NCBI GenBank assembly: GCA_965223695.1
Contig: CBDCXJ010000031.1
Coordinates: forward strand, 1 to 64,000
From: JAUVPB01 sp965223695
GTDB taxonomy: Bacteria; Actinomycetota; Thermoleophilia; Gaiellales; Gaiellaceae
Direction: 5' to 3'
Length of the DNA stretch: 64,000 nucleotides
Below are positions 8,241 to 17,600 of the stretch, piece after piece. The position numbers and the translations under genes were made by a program. How positions within the stretch are numbered: position 1 is the stretch's first letter; the number at the start of each line of letters is the position of its first letter. The notes under the pieces are model-generated. The model saw only the letters and a program-made list of their open reading frames with translations, was not told the origin of the DNA and did not search any database.

Positions 8241-9520
8241 CGAGGGTTCGCGCGAGCGATCAGCTCTGCCGCTGCCTCGAGCTCCTCCTGACGCGTCGAG
8301 ACGGCTCCTTCAATCTTCAAGACAAGCACGGCGTCGAGCACGTCGCCAACGGCGGGCGACTCGTGCAGTCCGAGCGCCGCAAGATCGCTCCCGTCGATCT
8401 CGAGCTCGATGTGCCGAAGCTCGATGAGGAACGCGCGCAAGACGCGCGCCGCGGCCGAGCCGGGCCGTGCGTCGGCCAGAGCGAGCAGCGGTCCCTCGAG
8501 TGGCTCGCGGCTCAGCTCGCGAAGGACGTTAGCCTCGCCGGCTACGTGAGCGTCGTCGGCCCACCGCAGTCGGACGCTCGCCGCGCGGCCGACCGCATGT
8601 ACGTCGGAACGGCTGAGCTGGAGCTCATCGAGCCAGCGCTCTCTGGGCGATGGCTCGAGTCGACCCGCAAGGACGCTGAGGCGCAAGCGCCAAAGGGGTA
8701 CGCACACCTGGAGCTCGCCTCTCAGCGCCTCGACGCCCCGCATCGTCTCGAGCGCCGCCTGACCAGCGTCGAGCGCCGGGTGGATGGCCTCGACGACGCC
8801 GAGGTGGGCCAGGCGGGCCAGCCCGTCGACCCCGGCTTCTTCGTCGAGCAGCAGAACGAGCTCGTTGCCGATCCGGGTTGCCGAGACGGTGCGCATGCTG
8901 CCCTCGGCGACGGCCGTCCGAGCCAGCGTGTCCGAAAGAGGGTCGAGCGTCAGTCCGTAGCGAGCTTCGTAGCGCGCAGCCCGGATCAAACGTGTGGGGT
9001 CGTCGACGAACGATGCGTCATGCAACACCCGGAGCGTGCCCTCGGCGAGGTCGCTCTCCCCCCCGTGCGGATCGACAAGCCGCCCTCGTTCCAACGGCTC
9101 GAGAGCGATCGCCATCGCGTTGACCGTGAAGTCTCGTCGTGCGAGGTCGTGCTCGACGCTCGAGCTCGCCACAGTCGGCAAGGCGCCCGGCGCCCCGTAC
9201 GTCTCGGAACGGGTGCTCGCCACGTCGACGGTTTGCTCGCCGAAGGTGACCGTCGCGGTTCCGAACTGCTCGTGACCCGTCGCGCGGCCGGCGAGGCGCT
9301 CGGCAAGCGCCTCGGCCAACTCTACGCCGGCGCCCTCGACGGCGATGTCGACGTCGACGAAAGGTCGCCCCAGAAGTGCATCGCGGACGGCACCGCCGAC
9401 GAGAAACGTCCTCCCGTAGCGCCCCTCGACGGCGCCGAGGGCCTCGAGCACTGGGGCCAACCCAGGCACGCCGGCGAGCGCCTCGGCGAATCGGTCGGGG
9501 CCCGTGGTACTCACGGGCAC
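8237..9520 (-). CDS. cca: CCA-adding type tRNA nucleotidyltransferase
   Basis: Class II nucleotidyltransferase of the CCA-adding/poly(A) polymerase family, expected to build or repair the 3' CCA of tRNAs. The head domain holds LVGGAVRDALLGR (40-52) and the catalytic DVD at 56-58. RRDFTVNAMA near 128-137 and LVDPHGG, then DDPTRLIRAARYEARYG, are the neck and body signatures. No HD phosphohydrolase motif is seen in the C-terminus. GTG at 9518-9520 is chosen because it begins just after the murA stop; the longer ORF upstream is murA in another frame. An A-adding or poly(A) specificity cannot be excluded by sequence alone. Confidence 0.85.
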   Translation of the reverse strand: MPVSTTGPDRFAEALAGVPGLAPVLEALGAVEGRYGRTFLVGGAVRDALLGRPFVDVDIAVEGAGVELAEALAERLAGRATGHEQFGTATVTFGEQTVDVASTRSETYGAPGALPTVASSSVEHDLARRDFTVNAMAIALEPLERGRLVDPHGGESDLAEGTLRVLHDASFVDDPTRLIRAARYEARYGLTLDPLSDTLARTAVAEGSMRTVSATRIGNELVLLLDEEAGVDGLARLAHLGVVEAIHPALDAGQAALETMRGVEALRGELQVCVPLWRLRLSVLAGRLEPSPRERWLDELQLSRSDVHAVGRAASVRLRWADDAHVAGEANVLRELSREPLEGPLLALADARPGSAAARVLRAFLIELRHIELEIDGSDLAALGLHESPAVGDVLDAVLVLKIEGAVSTRQEELEAAAELIARANPR

Positions 9521-9524
9521 GAAT

Positions 9525-10838
9525 CTAGTCGGCGATGCGCTCGATTCGGGCGCCGACCGCGCGCAGGCGCTCGTCGATGCGTTCATAACCGCGGTCGATC
9601 TGGCCGATGTTGCCGATCGTTGAGCGCCCGGTTGCGGCAAGGCTCGCAATGAGCATCGCCATGCCGGCGCGGATGTCGGGGCTCTCCATCCGCTCGCCGT
9701 AGAGCAGCGCCGGCCCGTTCACGACCGCCCGGTGCGGATCGCAGAGGATGATGCGAGCGCCCATGCTGACCAGCTTGTCGACGAAGAAGAGCCGGTTCTC
9801 GAACATCTTCTCGAAGACGAGCACCGTGCCACGCGACTGCGTCGCGACGGCGAGCGCAATCGAGGTCAGGTCGGCTGGGAACGCCGGCCAGGGCCCGTCC
9901 TCGATCTTCGGGATCTGCGAGCCGATGTCGTCGTCGACGACGAGGTTCTGGCCGCCCGGCACGCGGACCGACGTTCCCTCGACGTGCCAGTCCATCCCCA
10001 GTCGCCGGAAGCCCGGCCAGATCGCCAGCATGTGCTCGGGAACGATGTCCTCGACCACGAGCTCGCCCTCGGTAACCGCGCCGAGACCCATGAAGCTCGC
10101 CGCCTCGATATGGTCGGAGCAGATTCGGTAGCTGCCTCCCCCGAGTTCCTCGACGCCGCTGATCTTGAGGACATTCGAGCCGACGCCCGTGATCTGCGCG
10201 CCAAGCCCGTTGAGGAAGTTGCAGAGGTCCTGGACGTGCGGCTCGCACGCCGCGTTCGAGATGACGGTCTCGCCGGGCGCGAGGACGGCCGCCATGATTG
10301 CGTTCTCCGTTCCCGTGACCGATGCCTCGTCGAGGAAGAGGGGGGCGCCACGCAACGCGGTCGCCTCGATGACGAAGTTGCGTTCGACCTCGACGCTAGC
10401 GCCGAGGTCACGAAAGGCGTTGATATGCGTATCGAGCCGGCGCCGCCCGATCACGTCGCCACCGGGCGGCGGCACGACCGCGCGGCCGCGCCGAGCGAGC
10501 AGCGGGCCGGCGAGCAGTATCGAGGCGCGAATACGGCTGCAAAGCTCCCAGTTCAGCTCGTCGTTTGGATCCTCACCGGCGTGCACGACGACCTCGCCAT
10601 GACCGAGCTGATTGACGTCGACGCCGAGGTCGGCTACGAGCTCGAGCATGGTCTCGACGTCGCGTATCGCGGGAACGTTGTGGAGCGTCACCGGCTCGGC
10701 CGTGAGCAGGCACGCCGCGATGATCGGGAGCGCCGCATTCTTGTTGCCGGACACGCGAATGATGCCCTCTAGCGGCTGCGCTCCTTCGATCGCGAACGAC
10801 TGAGACATCGGCGGCGCGTGTACGGCAGTCATGCTCAT
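9525..10838 (-). CDS. murA: UDP-N-acetylglucosamine 1-carboxyvinyltransferase with Asp in place of the catalytic Cys
   Basis: First committed enzyme of peptidoglycan synthesis; it transfers enolpyruvate from PEP to UDP-GlcNAc. GNKNAALP (31-38), SRIRASILLAGPLLAR (101-116), TGTENAIMAAVLA and a C-terminal RGYERIDERLRAVGARIERI are clear. The active-site loop reads PPGGDVIGRRRLDTH: Asp128 stands where most MurA enzymes have the Cys that fosfomycin alkylates. The same substitution occurs in mycobacterial and chlamydial MurA. The start may be ATG 10838 or the internal ATG at 10808 (MSQSFAIEG), which is closer to the usual N-terminus. It is divergent from the HD gene. Confidence 0.96.
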   Translation of the reverse strand: MSMTAVHAPPMSQSFAIEGAQPLEGIIRVSGNKNAALPIIAACLLTAEPVTLHNVPAIRDVETMLELVADLGVDVNQLGHGEVVVHAGEDPNDELNWELCSRIRASILLAGPLLARRGRAVVPPPGGDVIGRRRLDTHINAFRDLGASVEVERNFVIEATALRGAPLFLDEASVTGTENAIMAAVLAPGETVISNAACEPHVQDLCNFLNGLGAQITGVGSNVLKISGVEELGGGSYRICSDHIEAASFMGLGAVTEGELVVEDIVPEHMLAIWPGFRRLGMDWHVEGTSVRVPGGQNLVVDDDIGSQIPKIEDGPWPAFPADLTSIALAVATQSRGTVLVFEKMFENRLFFVDKLVSMGARIILCDPHRAVVNGPALLYGERMESPDIRAGMAMLIASLAATGRSTIGNIGQIDRGYERIDERLRAVGARIERIAD

Positions 10839-10888
10839 TGTGCTGGACGTCGGTTCCCGGCTCCGACCGGGCTATGGTACTCCGGCTC

Positions 10889-11455
10889 ATGGACGTGACG
10901 CGAGAGGGTGCGTGGCAGACGCTGACCACGTACACGAAGGCCGAGGCGTTGCTGCGCCACGCGCTGGCCGTCGAGGCCGGAGTCGGTGCGTACGCCGCGC
11001 GCCTCGACGGCGACGAGGAGTTCTGGCGCGCGACGGCCCTGCTCCACGACTTCGATTACGAGATCCACCCGACGCTCGACAAGCACCCACAGGACGGGGC
11101 ACGGATCTTGAGACAAGAGGGCTACCCGGAGGAGCTCATCGAGGCTGTTCTGAGCCACGCGGAGCACCTGTCGATGCCGCGTGACACCCCACTCAAGCGC
11201 GCGCTCTTTGCCTGCGACGAGCTGTCGGGGTTCATCCACGCATGCGGCCTCGTACGGCCGGAAGGCATCGAGACGCTGACGCCCAAGTCGGTGAAGAAGA
11301 AGCTCAAGCAGCCCTCGTTCGCGGCCGGCGTCAACCGTGACGACGTCTACAACGGCGCCGAGGCGCTACAGCTCGAGCTCGACGAGCACATCACCTTCGT
11401 CATCGCGGCTATGCGACCTCTCGCCGCGGAACTAGGCCTGCCGGCCCCGGGCTAG
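10889..11455 (+). CDS. HD-domain protein (putative metal-dependent hydrolase)
   Basis: 188-residue protein with a single HD domain. The metal motif is LLHDFDYEIHP around residues 48-58; later HAEHLSMPRDTPLKRALFACDELSG supplies further conserved His and Asp positions of the HD superfamily. HDIG proteins of this size are annotated as predicted hydrolases, and the substrate is unknown. ATG 10889 (MDVTREGAWQTL) is preferred because it begins the conserved sequence; upstream in-frame ATG codons at 10874 and 10838 exist. It is transcribed away from murA across a 50-base gap and ends tail-to-tail with the aminotransferase gene. Confidence 0.78.
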   Translation: MDVTREGAWQTLTTYTKAEALLRHALAVEAGVGAYAARLDGDEEFWRATALLHDFDYEIHPTLDKHPQDGARILRQEGYPEELIEAVLSHAEHLSMPRDTPLKRALFACDELSGFIHACGLVRPEGIETLTPKSVKKKLKQPSFAAGVNRDDVYNGAEALQLELDEHITFVIAAMRPLAAELGLPAPG

Positions 11456-11462
11456 CCCGGGG
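11445..11462. terminator. Perfect 18-bp palindrome between convergent genes
   Basis: The sequence ccccgggctagcccgggg is its own reverse complement. It lies between and includes the stop codon of the plus-strand HD gene, and abuts the stop of the minus-strand aminotransferase gene. It could act as a bidirectional transcription end, but there is no loop and no T-run, so this is a guess from position. Confidence 0.4.
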
Positions 11463-12557
11463 CTAGAGCCCGGCGACGAGCTGATCGAGCTCGTCGTCTG
11501 ACGTCCAGAAGCCGAGCGACGCGCGCACCCAGCCGAGCTCTGGGATCTCACGCACATGCACGCCCGCCTTCGCGAGCCGCGCGACCACGGCCTCGGCCGG
11601 CTCATTCGCGCGAAACGAGACAAGGGTTGCGTGCCCGGGCTCGGTGACCACGTCGACACGCTCCCCGAGAAGCTCGATGCAACGGTTGGTCTGGGCCTGC
11701 GCGGCCTCGAAACGCGCGGGGCCGACAGCGTCTGCGAATCGCAAGGACGCATCGAGTGCCGCGAGCGAGGGCAGCGGCAGCGCGCCCGGGTCGAGCTTCG
11801 TCGCGCCCTCGGTGTGCGTCGCCACGCCCATCTCGTCGTGGTCGGTCCGACCGAAGTACGACGGCTCAGTGACCGTGAGCTCGTCCTCCCGGCGCGGGTG
11901 GACGAACAGGCAACCGGTCGCATCGGGCCCGAGCAGCCACTTCTGCCCGGAGACCGCGTAGAAGTCGCAGCCAAGCGCATGAACATCAACGGGGATCGCT
12001 CCCGCGCTCTGCGCGCCGTCGACGAGCACCGGCACGCCGGTTGCGGCCAGCTCGGCGATCGGAAGGACGTGCCCGGTAGACCAGGCAACGTGCGAGAGCG
12101 CAATGAGGCGTGTACGCGGCCCGACCAGCTCTGCGATGACGTCGAGCGCGGCCGCCGCCGGGCGATCGCGAATGCGCGCGATCGACACGCCGGCGCCGCT
12201 CGCGGCAAGCGGACCGAGTAACCCGTAGTGCTCGATGTCTGTCGTGACGACTTCGTCTTTCTCAGAGAGGCGCAGCCCGTTAATTGCGATCGCGCATCCC
12301 TCGCTGGTCGAGCGTGTGAGAGCGACCTCGCCGTCCTGTGCGCCGAGTGCCTGGGCAAGCCCGGCTCGCACCGTTGAGCGCAGCTCACGCATGCCGGCGT
12401 AGTAGTCGGCGCCGACGCGCCCGTTGACCAGCTCCAGTTCGTGCTGCGTGCGTTGCGCAGCGGCGCTTGCGTGCGGCAGCGGCCCGAACGTGCCGGTGTT
12501 GAGGTAGGCCACGTGTTCAAGTACGGGCAGCTCGGCGCGAATTGCCTCGAGGTTCAT
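11463..12557 (-). CDS. Class V aminotransferase / cysteine desulfurase-like PLP enzyme
   Basis: PLP-dependent fold-type I enzyme of aminotransferase class V. The cofactor Lys is Lys206 in VSGQKWLLGP; YLNTGTFGPLP near the N-terminus, TTDIEHYGLLGPL, SHVAWSTGHVLPI and VLVDGAQSAGAIPVDV are the usual supporting motifs. Isopenicillin-N-epimerase-like and SufS/Csd-like proteins share these features, so the reaction cannot be told from sequence. It has no sulfur-mobilising partner next to it. ATG 12557 overlaps the stop of the EEP gene (ATGA), suggesting these two are co-translated. Confidence 0.88.
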   Translation of the reverse strand: MNLEAIRAELPVLEHVAYLNTGTFGPLPHASAAAQRTQHELELVNGRVGADYYAGMRELRSTVRAGLAQALGAQDGEVALTRSTSEGCAIAINGLRLSEKDEVVTTDIEHYGLLGPLAASGAGVSIARIRDRPAAAALDVIAELVGPRTRLIALSHVAWSTGHVLPIAELAATGVPVLVDGAQSAGAIPVDVHALGCDFYAVSGQKWLLGPDATGCLFVHPRREDELTVTEPSYFGRTDHDEMGVATHTEGATKLDPGALPLPSLAALDASLRFADAVGPARFEAAQAQTNRCIELLGERVDVVTEPGHATLVSFRANEPAEAVVARLAKAGVHVREIPELGWVRASLGFWTSDDELDQLVAGL

Positions 12558-13387
12558 ATGAGCTCGAACTCAGCCTCGACGATCGGGTGATCCGAGAGGC
12601 GTACGCCGGCGCGCGACCGCGCCATGTCGTCGAGCGCGACCGGCCCGCGAACCAGGGTCATGCGGCGGCCGAGCAGATGGTCAATCCCGGCCCCAGGTCG
12701 GCTGTAGCCCTCGGCCATGAGCGCGCTCAGCTCGCCGCTCGCAGTCGAGCTCAGCGCACCGTCACCGGGTATCAGCGCTCGGTTCGCGCTCATGTTCAGA
12801 TCTCCGCCGAGCAACGCGGGCGTTGTCGGCCCGGCGACCTGATCGACGAAGGCGGCCGCTTTCGCCAGCTCGGCCCCGGCGAGCCGTTGGTCGAAGTGGG
12901 TCAGGTGCATGTTCGCGACGACGATAGCCGCCTCCCCCAACCGCACCCGCAGCGTCTGGCACACGCGGCGGTTAGCGGCCCAGTGCCGGCGCTCGCTGCG
13001 GCCGAGGCCAAGACTCTTCGCTGTCTCGCCGCGCAGCACCCGGTCGTTGAGCTCGATGGTCGCGCTCGGCCCGACGCCGCCGTGGCGCCCGTGAACGAGG
13101 ATTGCGTTCGCCTGCCCGGTCAGCGCCGAGCGAAGCCGGCGGGGCTGCATCGACGTGAGCCAGCGCCCGAGCCCACCGACCCTCGAGCGCATCGCAACAG
13201 CCCCGACCGCCTGCATGCGACTCCAGCGAGCGAGCGAGCGCAGCGCCCAGACCGGAAGCTCTTGGAGGCAGACGACATCCGGCTCGCCACCGGCAACGAG
13301 ACGCACCATTTCTTCGAGCCACAGCGACTCACTCTCGGGCTCGGTTCTCCCGTGTGCGAGATTCCAGGTGCGCGCGAGCAACCGCAA
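12554..13387 (-). CDS. Endonuclease/exonuclease/phosphatase (EEP) family protein
   Basis: Member of the DNase I-like EEP superfamily of metal-dependent phosphoesterases. Visible motifs: TWNLAHG near the N-terminus (metal Asn), DVVCLQELP (metal Glu), NMHLTHFDQR, LLGGDLNMS (catalytic Asp and Asn) and LSDHPIVEAEFEL at the C-terminus (Asp-His pair). These are the complete catalytic set, so it should be active, but substrate is unknown: DNA, RNA, phospholipid or nucleotide are all possible. The start is uncertain. I use the TTG at 13385-13387 because it begins the conserved sequence and avoids the divergent glycosyltransferase; ATG 13426 would overlap that gene's start. Confidence 0.82.
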   Translation of the reverse strand: MRLLARTWNLAHGRTEPESESLWLEEMVRLVAGGEPDVVCLQELPVWALRSLARWSRMQAVGAVAMRSRVGGLGRWLTSMQPRRLRSALTGQANAILVHGRHGGVGPSATIELNDRVLRGETAKSLGLGRSERRHWAANRRVCQTLRVRLGEAAIVVANMHLTHFDQRLAGAELAKAAAFVDQVAGPTTPALLGGDLNMSANRALIPGDGALSSTASGELSALMAEGYSRPGAGIDHLLGRRMTLVRGPVALDDMARSRAGVRLSDHPIVEAEFELI

Positions 13388-13409
13388 GACGGCTGAGTAG
13401 TGTAGAAGT

Positions 13410-14468
13410 TTGCGCGTTGCGCTCATCGACCCCGCGGCCTTTACGACGCCATATGACCACCATCTGGCCACCGCCCTCGGGGAGCTCGACCTCGACGTCG
13501 AGCTGATTACGTCCCGATTTCGCTTCGGGGAAGGGTATGAGCCGCGCACCTATACGCGTACCGAGCTGTTTTATCCGTTGAGCGGGCGGCTGTCGGGTCG
13601 CTCACGGCTGCGACTGCCACTACGCGCGGCCGAGCACATCGTCGGACTCGGTCGTCTGCGTCGTCGCTCGTGGGATGTCGCGCACGTGCAGTGGGCTCCT
13701 CTTCCTCAGGCCGACGCGCGCTGGCTTCCGCAACGCGGACCTTCGGTCATGACCGCGCACGACGTTCTGCCGCGACGCACGGCACACAAGGTCGAGCTCT
13801 GGCGCCGGCTATATGGGCGCTTCGATCGGATCGTGGTGCACTCCGAGCACGCTCGGGGGCGACTCGCTACCGAGCTCGAGCTTGACTCCGCCGCCGTTCA
13901 CGTGATCCCACACCCCGTGTTTCCAGGGGAAGCCGTCGAGGCCTCGCCCGCGGCTCGTACGGTGCTTGCTCCCGGTGTGATCCGCCCGTACAAGCAGATC
14001 GACCATGCGATCGCCGCGTGCCGAGCGTGCAAGGCGCGCTTGCTGGTCGTGGGGGGCCCCACGTTCGCCCTCGGCGTACGCACCGAGCTCCCGAACACCG
14101 AGTGGCGGCTCGGATACGTGAGCCACGCACAACTTCAGGCGGCGCTCGGGGAGGCCTCCGTCGCGATCTTTCCCTACCGGGCAGAGCTCGACCAGAGCGG
14201 CGCGCTGCTACGAGCGCTCGGCTCCGGGCTTCCGGTCGTCACCTACGACGTCGGAGGCATGGCCGAGCCGGTGCGTCAGTTCGGAGCCGGCGCCATCGTG
14301 GCACCGGACGACCAGGACGCTCTGGCCCGGGCGCTCGCGGAGCTACTGGACAACCCACGGCGACTGGCTGCAGCCCAGGCGGGAGCGCTACGTGCGCGCG
14401 AGGAGATCACCTGGAGCGCAGCAGCACAAGCGCACGTCGCGCTCTATCGCGAGATCGCGTCTGACTAG
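13410..14468 (+). CDS. Glycosyltransferase, GT4 family (GT-B fold)
   Basis: Retaining-type group 1 glycosyltransferase of 352 residues. The N-terminal Rossmann half begins RVALIDPAAFTTPYDHHLATAL. The second half carries RPYKQIDHAI (nucleotide-sugar contact region), LLVVGGPTF, LGYVSHAQLQAALGEASVAIFPYRAELDQSG and GSGLPVVTYDVGGMAE, the usual donor-binding region with an acidic residue before QSGALLRAL. Donor and acceptor are unknown. It is divergent from the EEP gene, and the start is TTG at 13410 with no obvious ribosome binding site. It ends 198 bases before dnaE2's stop codon, facing it. Confidence 0.88.
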   Translation: MRVALIDPAAFTTPYDHHLATALGELDLDVELITSRFRFGEGYEPRTYTRTELFYPLSGRLSGRSRLRLPLRAAEHIVGLGRLRRRSWDVAHVQWAPLPQADARWLPQRGPSVMTAHDVLPRRTAHKVELWRRLYGRFDRIVVHSEHARGRLATELELDSAAVHVIPHPVFPGEAVEASPAARTVLAPGVIRPYKQIDHAIAACRACKARLLVVGGPTFALGVRTELPNTEWRLGYVSHAQLQAALGEASVAIFPYRAELDQSGALLRALGSGLPVVTYDVGGMAEPVRQFGAGAIVAPDDQDALARALAELLDNPRRLAAAQAGALRAREEITWSAAAQAHVALYREIASD

Positions 14469-14540
14469 AGGCTTTGCGCAGGGTTGACCGGCGAGGATCT
14501 AGTAATCGTCGACGCGGATGCCGCTTTTCCGCCCGATACG

Positions 14541-14635
14541 GGCTTTGCCCGTGTCGGCCTGTGCACTGGGTCGCCAGGAGCGCCTACCAATTCGTGCGCG
14601 GCAGCCGAGCGCGCCCCGCCAATAGAGATGAGGGG
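14541..14635 (+). repeat. Hairpin-rich intergenic repeat, copy A
   Basis: A ~95-base element between the glycosyltransferase and dnaE2. Its 42-base core (14594-14635) matches 19539-19580 at 39 of 42 positions in the same orientation; all three differences are C in this copy and T in the other. The last 20 bases, ccgccaatagagatgagggg, are identical. The left part shares ggctttgcccg with copy B. Immediately left, 14535-14557 can fold (cgatacgggc paired with gcccgtgtcg). A 33-base terminator-like hairpin follows on the right. Confidence 0.8.
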
Positions 14636-14664
14636 AACTCGACCGCTGCGCGGCCGAGTTCCCC
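14632..14664. terminator. Hairpin between convergent glycosyltransferase and dnaE2
   Basis: A ten-base perfect outer stem, ggggaactcg with cgagttcccc, encloses a second ccgc/gcgg stem. It is placed immediately after the dnaE2 stop and faces the end of the glycosyltransferase, the right place for a bidirectional terminator. There is no T-run. Confidence 0.5.
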
Positions 14665-14666
14665 TG

Positions 14667-17600
14667 CTACCCACGTCTGCCAAAGCTATGCGGGTTCGGC
14701 AAGGCACCGAGGATCTCGGCCTCGCCCGAGACCTGTCGTGCGAGAGGCGAGAGCGAGGCGAGCTCGTCGACGACGACGTTCTTGTTCTGGCCGATGTGCT
14801 CGAAGCGACCGCGTGCCAGAAGCAGCGGCTCACCCCGTATATACGCGCGGTAGCGCTTGTACGCAGGGGGTGGAACGATCAGGTTGATATGCCCGTGCTC
14901 GTCCTCGAGCAGCATGAAGATGATGCCCTTGGCCGTTGACGGTCGCTGCCGTGCGACGACCATCCCAGCCACGGCAATCTGCGATTCGTGCTCGGTGTGG
15001 ACGAGGTCACAGCTCGCCACCACCTCACCGGGCAGATGCGGACGCAACAGCTCCATCGGGTGCTGACCGCTCGCGATGCCGAGCGTCTTGTAGTCGGAGA
15101 GGACACGCTCCCAGACCGTCTCGTCGGCGAGCTCGGGAATCTCGCTCGTCGGCTCGAGCGGGAGTGCTAGCTGGCGCGACTCTCCCCCATCGCCGATGCT
15201 GATCGAGCGTGGCGCGAGCCCGAGGCGCCAGCGCAGCTGGCGGCGCGGCCAGCCGAACGTGTCGCAGGCCCCTGAGACGACGAGCGCGTCGAGCTCGGCC
15301 TTCGTGAGCGGCGCGCGCTGAGCGAGGTCGTGCACGCTCGTGAAGCGCCCCGAGCGCTCGCGTTCCTCGACCAACGCGACAGCCGAGTCCTCACCAACGC
15401 TTCGGATGAAGCCGAGCCCAACCCTGATCTTCTCGCCCTCGAGCACGCACAGCACCTCGCTCAGGTTGATGTCGGGCGTCACCACCACAACGCCGCGACG
15501 CTCGCCATCGCGAACCAGGCTCGAGGGCGGATAGAAACCCATCGGCTGGGCGTTCAGAAGTGCGCAGAGGAACTCGGCCGGGTAGTGATGGCGAAGCCAC
15601 GACGACTGGTAGGCAAGCAGTCCGAACGCTGCCGCGTGCGACTTGGGGAAACCGAACGACGAGAAGCCGAGAAGCTTCTCGAAGACCGACTCGGCCACCT
15701 CCTCGGGCACGTTTCTGGCCGCGGCACCCGAGATGAACCTCTCGCGATGGGCCTCGATCGCGTCATGGCTGCGCTTTCGGCTCATCGCCCGGCGAAGGCT
15801 CTCGGCTTCCCCCACCGTGAAGCCGGCGAGCGCGATCGCGATGTCGAGCACTTGATCCTGGAAGACGACGACTCCGAGCGTGTCGGCAAGCGGCTCGCGT
15901 AGGAGCTCGTGGTCGATCGGAAGCTCGCAATCGGGGTCGTCGCGCCGCATCTGACGCCGTTCGATGTACGGGTTGACGGCGCCACCCTGAATCGGCCCCG
16001 GCCTGACAAGGGCGACCTGGATCGTCAGGTCGTCGAGATTCTCTGGCTGTGTGCGCAGGAGGCTCTGCATCTGCGCCCGGCTCTCGATCTGGAAGGCCCC
16101 GACCGTGTCAGCGTCGCGAATCTCGCGGTAGACGGCGGCGTCGTCGAGTGGAATGCGCGAGAGGTCGATCGGCTCGTCACGCTTCTTCGCGATCTGCTCG
16201 ACACACTCCTCGACGGCCGAGAGCATCCCGAGCCCGAGCAGGTCGATCTTGAGGAAGCCTGCGTCGCCGCAGGAGTCCTTGTCCCACTGGCAAAGCTGGC
16301 GTCCCTCCATCGCCGCATGCTCGAGCGGCACGAGCTCGATGAGCGGGCGGGTCGAGATGACCATTCCACCTGGGTGCTGGGAGAGGTGTCGGGGCAGCCC
16401 GGCGATCTCGCCACACACCTCGACGAACGCGCGCCAGCGCGGCGAGCGCCGTTTGGCGCCGGCATCGGGCAGAAGCGCAAGCTCCTCCTCGACGTTCATC
16501 GCGCCCCAGCCGTCCGAGAGCCGCGCGAGCCGCTCGAGCTCGGCGGCGGGCAGGCCGAGCGCCTTGCCGACCTCGCGGATCGCCCCACGTGAGCGGTATG
16601 TAGGGAAGGTCGCGACCAGCGCCGTGTGATCGTGGCCGTAGCGCTCGATCAGGCGCACGATCAACTCGGCACGCACATCACGGGGAAAGTCGAGGTCGAT
16701 ATCGGGGACCGCCGACAGCTCGCGGTTGATGAAGCGACCGAGCGAGAGACCGCCGGCGACGGGATCGACGTGCGAAAGGCCGGTTAGGTAGCAGACGATG
16801 GAGCCAACCGAGCTTCCCCGTCCGCGCCCGGGCGGCAAGACCTGGCGGGCGGCGCTCGAGCCCCTGACCTCGACGGCGACCTCGCGCGCGAGGTCGAGTA
16901 CCTCATGGTGCAGGAGGAAGAACCCTGACAGCTCGAGCTCGGCGATCAGGGCGAGCTCCTCGTCGAGCCGCGCTCTCGCGTCGTTCTTGTGCAGCGAGTG
17001 CTTGTAGCGCTCCTCGAAGGCGGGCTGACAGGTTCGGGCGAGCTGCTCGTCAGCGCTCAGCTCGCCATCAGAGAAGTCGGGGTAGCGGTAGCCGAGCTCT
17101 TGAGTCAGGTCGAACGTCAGCCGCTCGGCGATCTCGAGCGAGGCGCGGACGGCGTCGGGATCGTCGGGGAAATGCGCGGCCACCTCCTCGGGCGCGCGAA
17201 GCACGAACTCCTCGTTGCCACGTCGCGCCTCTTCACACCCCTCGAGCGAGCTGCCCTCGCGGATCGCAACGAGCGCGTCCTGCAGGTGCGCGCGCCGCGG
17301 GTGGTGAGCGTGCACGTTTCCCGTCGCAACCGTCGCGACACCGAGGTCGCGTGCGAGCTCACGAAGAGCTGCGTTGCGGCGCGCGTCGCCGTGCGCATAG
17401 GGCCGCTGGAGCTCGACGTAGAAGTGCTCGGGCCCGAGCACGCCGGCCAGCCGGGCAGCGACATTCGGGTGCTTCACCCCCACCCCGTCGCGGGCACAGC
17501 CCGAGAGACACACGAGCCCCTCGCTGTACTCCTCGAAGAGCGCCGGGTCGAGCCGCGGCTGCAGCCGCTCTCGCCGGTGTGCACGCGTAATCAGCTGGCA

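Noticed and set aside
14535..14664. Integron attC-like or IS terminal structure
   Set aside because: No R-box core, no integrase or transposase ORF in the window, and the element is only about 90 bases.
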